Shown here: positions 25,402 through 32,788 of the stretch, in pieces
Position numbering within the stretch: the stretch's first letter is position 1
Layout of the letters: each line of letters starts with the position of its first letter
Source: Microbacterium testaceum
GTDB taxonomy: Bacteria; Actinomycetota; Actinomycetes; Actinomycetales; Microbacteriaceae
DNA: 64,000 nucleotides
NCBI RefSeq assembly: GCF_001476285.1
Contig: NZ_LDRU01000030.1
Span: 1-64,000 of the forward strand
Direction: 5' to 3'
The notes under the pieces: model-generated
What the model saw: the letters and a program-made list of their open reading frames with translations, nothing else
Database searches by the model: none
Told to the model about the DNA's origin: nothing
Made by a program: the position numbers and the translations under genes

Positions 25402-26949
25402 TCAGACGGATGCCGAGACCGGGGCGGCCCGCTCCGAACCGAGCACGGCCGCGATCTTCCGCGCCCCCCGCACCGCCAGGGCGACCGAGGTCACCGTGGG
25501 GTTGCACGCGGTCGCGGTCGGGATCACGCCGTTGCCGGCGACGAACAGATCGGGAACGCCCCAGACTTCGCTGTCGACGTCGCACACGCTCGTGCCGTCG
25601 TCCGCGACGCCCATCCGCGTCGAGCCCTGATAGTGCAGCGACGAGCCGAGCGGAAGCGTGAACGGGCGATCGCCGACCGGGTCGCCGATGGCCTCGGCCA
25701 GACGCACGATCTCGCGCCGGGCCCGCTCCACCACCTCGTGATCGCGGGCGGTGAGGCGGTAGTGGATGCGGGGAGCCGGCATCCCGTATCCGTCGACGTG
25801 CGCCTCGTCGAAGACGACGCGGTCATCGCGCTGCAGGTCCTTGGCGCAGAACAGTCCGAGCCCCACGATCGAGCCCGGGACGACGGGGTCGTCGTCGGCG
25901 AGGGCGATCGGAGAGGCGTCGAGCTGCATGATCTGACCGTGGAACGGCATGTCGTCGGTGAACGGCACCCAGCTCACGCCGCTGTACTCCGCGAGTCCGG
26001 CCGTGGGGGCATCCTCGGCGAGCGGCGGCATATCGCGCAGCCGCGAGGCGAAGACCACCTGGGCCTGATCGTTGAGGTAGCGCCCGAGCGCCTCGGGACG
26101 CACGCCCGAGGCCCACAGCAACTGCGGCGTGCGCAGCGCGTCGGCCGCGACCACGACGAAGCGCGCCGCAACGCGGTGCTCCTCGCCCGAGCGCAGGTCG
26201 CGCACGATCACCCCGGCCGCGCGTCCGCCCTCCACGATCACGCGCACCGCGAGCGATTCGTCGAACAGCGAGAACCCGGGGTTCTCTCGCGTCACCTCGC
26301 CGAGCACGACGTCCGACCCCGACCAGACCAGACGTCCATCGTCGCGGCGGTGCACGGCCAACGGCATCCGCTGCACCTTCGTCTCATCGACGCGGCCCTC
26401 ATCGACCGCCGCCGAGAGGCGCTCGCGCACGATCGCCCCGAAGGGCGCCGAGTCGAAGGCGTTGCGGGTGACGCCGAGCAGACGATCGCCCTCGTCGAGC
26501 AGCTCGTCGAGATCGGGCAGGAAAGCGATGCGCTCACTGTCGTTCGGGCGGGGGCAGGCACCGGTCCAGTGCGCCGCCATGCCGCCGACGTTGCTCGACA
26601 TCGCCACGACCGGCAGGCCGTCCTCCCCCTCGAACGCGTAACCGTCCTCCAGGAGGAAGGTGCCCGGGCGCGCACCGCGGACGCCCGCCCGGGCGGCGCC
26701 GGGGTTGGCGACCTTCGCGCCGCGCTCACCGGGACCCTCGGACGCGACCTGCGCGCGAGCCCGTTCGGCGGGGTCGGCGATGTTCTTCACGTGCGCGCCG
26801 GGCGGGTCCGACACCGTCGGCCCCACCTCGAACATCGCGATCGTCGCACCCGGCACCCGCTCCGAGAGGATGCGCGCATAGGCCGAGCCCGTGGGGCCGC
26901 TGCCGACGATGACGACGTCGACCGATTCGGGGTAGCGTCGCGCGTTCAT
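25402..26949 (-). CDS. GMC-family FAD sugar oxidase, probable glycoside 3-oxidase
   Basis: This 515-residue GMC oxidoreductase has the FAD-binding VIVGSGPTG (residues 14-21), SSNVGGMAAHWTGACPRP for flavin contact, SLHYQGSTRMG with the probable catalytic His439, and ACNPT with Asn483, the His-Asn pair of pyranose oxidases. Soil C-glycoside pathways, as described for Microbacterium and Arthrobacter, use such an FAD enzyme to oxidise C3 of the C-glucosyl group before CGD cleavage, giving H2O2 when O2 is the acceptor. The ATG at 26949 overlaps the stop of the TIM-barrel gene upstream. Its place beside a sugar importer and CGD set 3 supports the assignment; pyranose 2-oxidation is the main alternative. 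Confidence 0.85.
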   Translation of the reverse strand: MNARRYPESVDVVIVGSGPTGSAYARILSERVPGATIAMFEVGPTVSDPPGAHVKNIADPAERARAQVASEGPGERGAKVANPGAARAGVRGARPGTFLLEDGYAFEGEDGLPVVAMSSNVGGMAAHWTGACPRPNDSERIAFLPDLDELLDEGDRLLGVTRNAFDSAPFGAIVRERLSAAVDEGRVDETKVQRMPLAVHRRDDGRLVWSGSDVVLGEVTRENPGFSLFDESLAVRVIVEGGRAAGVIVRDLRSGEEHRVAARFVVVAADALRTPQLLWASGVRPEALGRYLNDQAQVVFASRLRDMPPLAEDAPTAGLAEYSGVSWVPFTDDMPFHGQIMQLDASPIALADDDPVVPGSIVGLGLFCAKDLQRDDRVVFDEAHVDGYGMPAPRIHYRLTARDHEVVERARREIVRLAEAIGDPVGDRPFTLPLGSSLHYQGSTRMGVADDGTSVCDVDSEVWGVPDLFVAGNGVIPTATACNPTVTSVALAVRGARKIAAVLGSERAAPVSASV

Positions 26950-27740
26950 GCCGCGCGCGCGATCTCGACGACGTGCGCGACCGAGGCCTCGGACGCGGTG
27001 GTCGGGTAGTACTCCAGGCCCACCGGCCCGTCGTAACCGCTGTCACGCAGCAGGGCGAAGCGCTCGGTCCAGTCGAGGGCGCCCGTGCCGGGCTCGCCGC
27101 GGCCCGGCGCATCGGCGAGCTGCACGTAGTGGATGAGGTCGCCGGCGTTCGCGAGCTCGGCCTCCATGTCCTCGCCCTCGACGGCCGAGTGGTAGATGTC
27201 GTACAGCACGCCGAACTGCGGGGAGTCGACGCCGCGAGCGACGTAGACGCCCTCGGCCGTCCGGTCCAGGAGCGACCCGGGGTGGTCGACCCGGACGTTC
27301 ACCGGCTCGAGCACCAGGCCGACGCCCGAGCCCTCGATCTGCGCGATCGCCTTCCGGTAGATCTCGATGAGCTTGTCGAGTTGCACCTGGCGCTTCCACC
27401 CACCGAACCCGGTGCCGCTGCCGACGACGATGCGCGGGCAGCCCAGGTCGCGGGCGATCTCGACGCCCTCGTCGAGCTTGCGGAAGAACTCCGAGTGGTC
27501 CCACGGCGGGATCATGAACTGCGTGCGGGGCTCGGCGAGCTGTGCGGTCAGCTGGACGCCGGTCTCTTCGAGCGCGGCCTTCAGCGCGGGCAGATCCTTC
27601 GGGGTGGCCGGGGCGTCGACGCCGGTCGGCCCCCACATCTCGACAGCGTCGAAGCCCGCGGCCGCCGCCGCGCGCACGCGGTCGTGGTAGTCACCGGCCT
27701 CGGTGAAGAGGAGTTCGATGTTGGGGGCGAGTTGGTACAC
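26946..27740 (-). CDS. Hydroxypyruvate-isomerase-like TIM barrel
   Basis: This 264-residue protein is shorter than the CGD alpha subunits and follows the hydroxypyruvate isomerase (Hyi/OtnI) pattern: LVLEPVN (Glu145), VLYDIYHS (Asp181), HYVQLADAPGRGEPGTG (Gln207) and GLEYYP (Glu243). Here Gln is the normal third ligand. The HYVQLADAPGR loop is diagnostic of this branch. The GTG at 27740 is preceded by AAAGGA. It is translationally coupled to the GMC oxidase and separated from the ABC permease genes by a stable hairpin. Isomerisation of an oxidised sugar or of a C3 fragment derived from it is a reasonable role. Confidence 0.85.
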   Translation of the reverse strand: MYQLAPNIELLFTEAGDYHDRVRAAAAAGFDAVEMWGPTGVDAPATPKDLPALKAALEETGVQLTAQLAEPRTQFMIPPWDHSEFFRKLDEGVEIARDLGCPRIVVGSGTGFGGWKRQVQLDKLIEIYRKAIAQIEGSGVGLVLEPVNVRVDHPGSLLDRTAEGVYVARGVDSPQFGVLYDIYHSAVEGEDMEAELANAGDLIHYVQLADAPGRGEPGTGALDWTERFALLRDSGYDGPVGLEYYPTTASEASVAHVVEIARAA

Positions 27741-27774
27741 GAGGGTGTCCTTTCGAGGATGCGGGCGCGACGAT

Positions 27775-27802
27775 CATGGATGCCGGCGGTCCGGCATCCA
27801 TG
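27775..27802. terminator. 12-bp-stem hairpin between permease and isomerase genes
   Basis: CATGGATGCCGG (27775-27786) and CCGGCATCCATG (27791-27802) pair perfectly around CGGT. It lies 12 bases after the ABC permease stop on the minus strand. There is no T-run, so partial termination, giving more transporter than enzyme mRNA, or mRNA stabilisation is likely. Confidence 0.6.
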
Positions 27803-27813
27803 AGGAGAAGGCG

Positions 27814-28650
27814 TCAGCCCTTCAGGCCGCCGGCGAAGCCCTGGATGAAGCGCTTCTGGGCGAACATGTAGAAGAGCAGGATCGGGATCATCGAGATGAT
27901 CACGACGGCGAAGATCTTGTTCCAGGCCGAGACGAGACCGCCGACGTAGGTGTACATCGCGACGGGCAGGGTCTGCGTGGTGGAACCGCCGAGGAAGATC
28001 AGCGAGTTGAAGAAGTCGTTCCAGACGATCAGGCCCGCGAGGATCGCCACCGTTCCGGTGGCCGGCGCCATGAGCGGCAGCACGACACGGAAGAAGGCCT
28101 GCACCGGCGAGGCGCCGTCGATCACGGCGGCCTCTTCGTACTCGGTCGACAGCCCGCGGAAGAAGCTGGCGTAGAGGAAGACCGACAGCGGCATCAGGAT
28201 GCCGACCCAGAGCACGATCATGCCGAAGGCGTTGCCGGTCAGGCCGATCGAACGGGCCCCGATGTAGAGGGGAACGGTGCCCAACTGCGCGGGCAGGATG
28301 ATCGCGATGAGCACGAGGTAGTAGGTGATCGTCGTCCACTTCCGGGTGCGGCGGGCGATCACGTAGGCGGCGACCGAGCCGAACAGGACGAGACCGAGGA
28401 TCGCTCCGCCGGTGATGATCACGCTGTTCAGGATGCTCATCGGGATGCTGTTGCGACCGGTCGCGGTCAGCACCGACACGAACGCGCTGAAGTCGATGCT
28501 CGTCGGCGGGGCGACGGCACTGCTCGACAGGGCCTCCTTGTCGCTCTTGAGCGCGGTGGCGACGAGGATGTAGAGGGGCAGGAGACCGATCAGGGTCACG
28601 ACCCAGACCAGGACTTCCCGGACGGCCGTGAACTTCGTGTAGCGGAACAT
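27814..28650 (-). CDS. Carbohydrate ABC transporter permease (MalG type)
   Basis: This 278-residue inner-membrane permease of the CUT1 family has about six helices, starting with VLVWVVTLIGLLPLYILVAT. The cytoplasmic EAA loop that docks the ATPase is EYEEAAVIDGASPVQAFFRV (residues about 175-194). The ATG at 28650 shares one base with the stop of the partner permease (TGATG), so the pair is co-translated. No ATP-binding subunit gene is present anywhere in the window, which fits actinobacterial CUT1 importers that share an MsiK-type ATPase encoded elsewhere. Import of oligosaccharides or glycosides is inferred from the operon. Confidence 0.93.
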   Translation of the reverse strand: MFRYTKFTAVREVLVWVVTLIGLLPLYILVATALKSDKEALSSSAVAPPTSIDFSAFVSVLTATGRNSIPMSILNSVIITGGAILGLVLFGSVAAYVIARRTRKWTTITYYLVLIAIILPAQLGTVPLYIGARSIGLTGNAFGMIVLWVGILMPLSVFLYASFFRGLSTEYEEAAVIDGASPVQAFFRVVLPLMAPATGTVAILAGLIVWNDFFNSLIFLGGSTTQTLPVAMYTYVGGLVSAWNKIFAVVIISMIPILLFYMFAQKRFIQGFAGGLKG

Positions 28651-29615
28651 CAGGAGACCTTCCCGACCTCGCGGTCGCGCGTGACGTACTGCTGGAGGAT
28701 GGCGAACGCCAGGATGATGACGGTGAGCACGAGCGCGAGCGCCGAGCCGAAGCCGAACTGTCCGAGAGAGAAAGCGTTCTTGTAGACCTCGGTCGCGAGA
28801 GTCTCGGTGGCTCCCGCCGGACCGCCTCCGGTGAGGGCGAGGATCTGGTCGAAGATGCGGAGGCCCTGGATGAGTCCCAGGGTCGTCGCGATCGCGATCG
28901 AGGGGCGGATGGCGGGGACGACGACGTTCCAGAAGCGCCCCCACACGCCGGCGCCGTCGAGGGCCGCGGCCTCTTCGACCTCGACCGGCACCGAGGCCAG
29001 GCCCGCGAGGTAGATCACCATCGTGAAGCCCGTCTGCTGCCACACGACCGTGATGAGGATCGCCCAGATCGACCACGTGGGGTCGGCGAGCCAGGTCTTC
29101 TGCAGCGACTCGAGACCGATCGCCCCGAGGAAGCCGTTCAGCGGACCGTTGAACTGGAAGATGAACTTCCAGACATAGGCGACGGCCAGCGGGCTGAGCA
29201 CGACCGGCATGAACAGCAGGGTGCGCAGGATGTAGCGCGTCTTCAACGTGCGGTTGATCGCGAGGGCGAACAGCAGGCCCAGCACGTTCGTGATGATGAC
29301 GGACCCGAAGGCGAGGAAGAGGGTGTTCCACACCGCGCCGAGCAGCTGCGGGTCCGCGAAGATCTTGGCGAAGTTGTCGAACCCAGTGATCTCGAACGAG
29401 CCGAGACCGGTCCAGTTGGTGAAGGCGAAGAAGCCGCCCGTGAGGGTCGCGGCGTACTGCACGCCGAGCACGAGGAGGATGGCGGGAAGAGCCCACCACC
29501 ACTGCCCGTAGCTGATCAGGGGCTTTCCCCCGCGCACCGGCCGCTGAGATGTCCGCCGAGCCTTGGGCGGCACGGTGAGCGTCCGCGTGGTGTCCTTTTC
29601 GATGGTCACAGTCAT
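28650..29615 (-). CDS. Carbohydrate ABC transporter permease (MalF type)
   Basis: This 321-residue CUT1 permease has a charged cytoplasmic N-terminus (about 35 residues) followed by six predicted helices. The EAA loop is EVEEAAALDGAGVWGRFWNV (residues about 213-232), and the C-terminal helix FGSALALVLTVIILAFAIL is typical. It is the first gene of the leftward transporter-oxidase operon, and its ATG at 29615 faces the divergent binding-protein gene across a 348-base region with two operators. It forms the membrane channel with the next permease and receives substrate from the lipoprotein at 29964. Confidence 0.93.
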   Translation of the reverse strand: MTVTIEKDTTRTLTVPPKARRTSQRPVRGGKPLISYGQWWWALPAILLVLGVQYAATLTGGFFAFTNWTGLGSFEITGFDNFAKIFADPQLLGAVWNTLFLAFGSVIITNVLGLLFALAINRTLKTRYILRTLLFMPVVLSPLAVAYVWKFIFQFNGPLNGFLGAIGLESLQKTWLADPTWSIWAILITVVWQQTGFTMVIYLAGLASVPVEVEEAAALDGAGVWGRFWNVVVPAIRPSIAIATTLGLIQGLRIFDQILALTGGGPAGATETLATEVYKNAFSLGQFGFGSALALVLTVIILAFAILQQYVTRDREVGKVS

Positions 29616-29682
29616 CTGCCCTCTGACTTCGTCGTCATTGCGCTCTCGTTGCGTCGAGCGCCGGTTCTCCGACTATCGCACC

Positions 29683-29705
29683 CTTGTGTCGAAAAGACAC
29701 ATTAG
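29683..29705. promoter_or_regulatory. 23-bp operator, site 4 (permease-side promoter)
   Basis: CTTGTGTC (29683-29690) and CACATTAG (29698-29705) flank seven bases, GAAAAGA. The inner GTGTC/GACAC pair also forms a tighter palindrome (29686-29700). It is 68 bp upstream of the leftward permease start. Confidence 0.6.
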
Positions 29706-29852
29706 TGATATGGATGCTCGACATAACGAGACGAGCTCTCCCCTTCTGACCCTCACGGCCACCCGCGCGCATCGCCCGCGCGCGAGGAGAAATGCTGGTG
29801 AGCGGCCGTATCGATGGCGAATCGCTGGCACTATTGCACGGCATCAGCGACG

Positions 29853-29875
29853 CTAATGTCGAAAACCGACAAATG
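29853..29875. promoter_or_regulatory. 23-bp operator, site 5 (binding-protein-side promoter)
   Basis: CTAATGTC (29853-29860) and GACAAATG (29868-29875) flank GAAAACC, with TGTCG/CGACA as a perfect inner palindrome. It lies 88 bp upstream of the binding-protein start. Confidence 0.6.
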
Positions 29876-29963
29876 TGTGTCACCCTGAACTCGCGGCAAC
29901 GAAAGCCGTACCAGCCACTCACTACCCGGGCTGGAGACAAAGACGTCACGAAAGGGTTCGCCC

Positions 29964-31247
29964 ATGCCACAGCACAGTTCGCTTCGGTCGCTCCGCCTTC
30001 CCCTGCTCGCCGCTCCGCTCGCCGGTGTCCTCATCCTCGCCGGCTGTTCGGGCAACAGCGACTCCGGCGGCGGCGACAGCGCCGACGGGTTCACCGTCAT
30101 GGTCGCCCAGGCCAACGACGACGACCAGTCGTACGCCAAGACGCTCGAGGCCTACGGGCAGGAGAAGGGCCTCAACATCGAGGTCATCCCCTACCCCTCC
30201 GAGGCCTACAACACGCAGGTCACCACGCAGCTGCAGGCCGGCAACGCCGCCGACGTCATGATCCTCGCGCCCGGCACCGGACAGCCGATCTCGGTCATCT
30301 CGCTCGCGCAGGCGGGCCTGCTGGCCCCGCTGGGCGACTCGTCCGCCAGCCTCGTCCCGGCGAACGCCGAGAACCAGTACGAGGTCGATGGCAAGGTCTA
30401 CGCCCAGCCCACGGCGCTCATTCCGGTCGGCCTCGTCTACAACAACGACGCCGCGAAGGAAGCGGGCCTCACGGCCTACCCCGACGACTACGAGTCCCTC
30501 CTCGCCGACTGCAAGACCGCTCGCGACGCGGGCAAGAGCTTCACGGTCCTCGCCGGCGCCATCACCTTCAACACCGGCCTGATGGCGCAGCTCATCTCGG
30601 CCACCCGCGTCTACGAGGCGACCCCCGACTGGAACGAGCAGCGCGCCGCGGGCAAGGTCACCTTCGCCGACACCGAAGGCTGGAAGGAGACGCTGCAGGA
30701 CCTCGTCGACATGAACTCCGCCGGCTGCTTCCAGGACGGTGCCGCGGGCGGCACGTTCGACAACATCACCGCCGGCCTCGGTGGCGGCACGGCTCTGTCG
30801 GCCGCGGTCCCCGGGAGCGCGGCGAGCTCGATCGGCGCGGCGACCGGCGCCGACCTGACCGTGCAGAGCTTCCCGCCCTCCTCGGGCCAGAAGCCGTTCG
30901 TCCTCGCCTCGGCCAACTACGCCTGGGGCGTGAACGCGAAGACCAGCGACGCGAAGAAGAAGCTCATCCAGGACTTCCTCGACTGGGTCGCCACCCCCGA
31001 CCAGGCCAAGGCCTTCGCCGACAGCTTCGGCGGCGTGCCGATCGTCGGCGCCTCGGAAGACAGCCTGCTCCCGCAGTACAAGAACATCGGCTCGCTGCTC
31101 GAGTCGAACTCGTACACCGGCCTGCCGAACGCCGCGTGGCCGAACCCGGGCGTCTACGACGCTCTCGGTGCGGGCGTCCAGGGTCTGCTGACCGGCCAGA
31201 AGACGGTCGACCAGGTGCTCGCCGACATGGACAGCGCCTGGGGCTGA
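29964..31247 (+). CDS. Carbohydrate ABC transporter substrate-binding lipoprotein
   Basis: This 427-residue extracellular solute-binding protein (family 1) has a basic N-terminus, a hydrophobic stretch and the lipobox LILAGC, with Cys28 as the lipidated residue and a Ser/Gly-rich linker after it. The mature part shows a typical cluster-B binding-protein layout, with NAADVMILAPGTGQPISV and YAWGVNAKTSDAKKKLIQDFL. The ATG at 29964 is preceded by AAAGGG. It delivers substrate to the divergently encoded permeases. A strong hairpin right after the gene suggests it is made in excess over the glycosidases downstream, as is common for binding proteins. Confidence 0.93.
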   Translation: MPQHSSLRSLRLPLLAAPLAGVLILAGCSGNSDSGGGDSADGFTVMVAQANDDDQSYAKTLEAYGQEKGLNIEVIPYPSEAYNTQVTTQLQAGNAADVMILAPGTGQPISVISLAQAGLLAPLGDSSASLVPANAENQYEVDGKVYAQPTALIPVGLVYNNDAAKEAGLTAYPDDYESLLADCKTARDAGKSFTVLAGAITFNTGLMAQLISATRVYEATPDWNEQRAAGKVTFADTEGWKETLQDLVDMNSAGCFQDGAAGGTFDNITAGLGGGTALSAAVPGSAASSIGAATGADLTVQSFPPSSGQKPFVLASANYAWGVNAKTSDAKKKLIQDFLDWVATPDQAKAFADSFGGVPIVGASEDSLLPQYKNIGSLLESNSYTGLPNAAWPNPGVYDALGAGVQGLLTGQKTVDQVLADMDSAWG

Positions 31248-31258
31248 TCCCCTCTGGC

Positions 31259-31296
31259 GCGATCGGCTGTCGTCCCCCGGGGCGGCAGCCGATCGC
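31259..31296. terminator. Attenuator-like hairpin after the binding-protein gene
   Basis: GCGATCGGCTG (31259-31269) and CAGCCGATCGC (31286-31296) are perfect 11-base arms around a 16-base G/C-rich loop. It starts 12 bases after the binding-protein stop and 29 bases before the next GTG, with only short T-rich sequence after it. Partial termination or 3'-end protection is the likely effect. Confidence 0.6.
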
Positions 31297-31324
31297 TGTT
31301 TCCGACCCACGCACAGGAGCTCTC

Positions 31325-32788
31325 GTGACCACCTTCCGCAATCCCGTCCTGGGCGGGGACCGTCCGGACCCGGCCGTCATCAAAGTCGGCGACGAATACT
31401 GGATGACGTACTCCTCGTTCGAGTCGGCTCCGGGTCTACTGCTCTACCGCTCGCGCGACCTCGTCTCGTGGGAGTACGTCACGGCCGCGCTCCCCGATCC
31501 CGTCGGCGTGACCTTCGCGGTCGACATCGCCGAGGTCGACGGACGCTTCTTCATCTACATCCCCTTCATCCCGGCATCCTGGTCCGCGCTCACGGAGCCC
31601 TCGATCTTCGTCATCCACGCCGACTCCATGGAGGGCCCCTGGTCGGAACCGATCGACCTCGGCATCCGGGGCGCGATCGACCCGGGCCATATCGTGGGCG
31701 AGGACGGGAAGCGGTACCTGTTCACGAACGGGGTACGTCGGATCGCCCTCGCCGACGACGGACTGTCGACCGTCGGCGACCTCGAGCACGTGTACGACGG
31801 CTGGCACTACCCCGACGAGTGGATCACCGAGGCCTACGCTCTGGAGGGGCCCAAGCTGCTGCGCACGGACGAGTGGTTCTACCTGATCAGCGCCGTCGGC
31901 GGCACAGCCGGCCCGCCCACCGGGCACATGGTCATCGCCGCGCGATCACGCTCGGTGCACGGCCCGTGGGAGAACAGTCCGCACAACCCCGTCACGCGGA
32001 CCACGGATGCCGCCCAGGCGTGGTGGTCGCGCGGTCACGCGACGATCGTTCCCGGCCCGGAGGGCGACGGGTGGTGGATGCTGTCACACGGGTACGAGAA
32101 CGGCTACCGCACGCTCGGCCGCCAGATCCTGCTCGAGCCCGTCACCTGGACCGACGACGGATGGCCGCTCGGGGCCATTGACATCGGCGGCGACCTCGAC
32201 GTCCCGGCGGGTGCCGCCGCGCAGAGCGGACCCGTCGCGTGGAACGACGACTTCGCGGCGCTCCCGTCCCCCGAACGGTGGACGTTCCATGCCCCCGGCC
32301 CCCGCGAGGCGGAACGGCTCCGAATCGATCACGGCCTCGTCGTCACGGCGAAGGGCGACTCTCCCGCCGACACGTCGCCGCTCGTCACGATCGCCCCCGA
32401 CCACGCGTACGAGATCGAGGTCGACGTCGAGGTGAGCGACCCCGGGGTCGAGGCCGGCGTCCTGCTCTTCTTCAACGACCGCCTGTACGTCGGCGTCGGC
32501 ATCGACGGCGAGCGCATGCGCACGTACTTCGGCGGCCATCCGCACCACCGCCCCGAGCCGGCACCGCCCGCGAGGCGGATGCAGCTGCGCATCCGCAACG
32601 ACCGGCACATCGTCGAGATCCACTACCGCGCCCCCGGCGGCGAGTGGACACGGCACGGCCTGCGGTTCGAGGTCTCGGGCTACCACGCCAACACCGTCGG
32701 CGACCTGCTGAGCCTGCGACCCGCCCTCTACGCGTGTGGCGAGGGAACCGCGCGCTTCCGCTCCGCGACGTACCGGCCCCTGTCATGA
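31325..32788 (+). CDS. Glycoside hydrolase family 43 protein
   Basis: This 487-residue GH43-type enzyme has a five-bladed propeller followed by a beta-sandwich (from about residue 325). The catalytic acids are placed as expected: GDRPDPA (base Asp15), GAIDPGHI (Asp119) and LEGPKLLR (acid Glu174). GH43 enzymes release arabinose, xylose or galactose from plant glycans and decorated glycosides. There is no signal peptide, so it works in the cytoplasm on imported substrate. The GTG at 31325 is chosen because AGGAG (31315-31319) sits five bases upstream; longer in-frame readings run through the binding-protein gene in another frame. Its stop overlaps the GH3 start. Confidence 0.88.
   Translation: MTTFRNPVLGGDRPDPAVIKVGDEYWMTYSSFESAPGLLLYRSRDLVSWEYVTAALPDPVGVTFAVDIAEVDGRFFIYIPFIPASWSALTEPSIFVIHADSMEGPWSEPIDLGIRGAIDPGHIVGEDGKRYLFTNGVRRIALADDGLSTVGDLEHVYDGWHYPDEWITEAYALEGPKLLRTDEWFYLISAVGGTAGPPTGHMVIAARSRSVHGPWENSPHNPVTRTTDAAQAWWSRGHATIVPGPEGDGWWMLSHGYENGYRTLGRQILLEPVTWTDDGWPLGAIDIGGDLDVPAGAAAQSGPVAWNDDFAALPSPERWTFHAPGPREAERLRIDHGLVVTAKGDSPADTSPLVTIAPDHAYEIEVDVEVSDPGVEAGVLLFFNDRLYVGVGIDGERMRTYFGGHPHHRPEPAPPARRMQLRIRNDRHIVEIHYRAPGGEWTRHGLRFEVSGYHANTVGDLLSLRPALYACGEGTARFRSATYRPLS

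Larger units (their letters stand above)
29616..29963. other. 348-base divergent regulatory region of the ABC transporter
   Basis: This stretch holds no gene. It contains two 23-bp operators, one near each divergent start, and a relatively A+T-rich core near 29684-29735 and 29830-29880. An extra TGCTCGACATAACGAG word at 29715-29730 resembles a half-site. A TTGCAC at 29834-29839 lies just upstream of operator 5 and could be a -35 element for the rightward promoter. Confidence 0.6.

Noticed and set aside
29792..31324. Reading frame that would fuse GH43 to an N-terminal extension through the binding-protein gene
   Set aside because: It is a shifted frame of the lipoprotein gene; GH43 has its own AGGAG and GTG at 31325.
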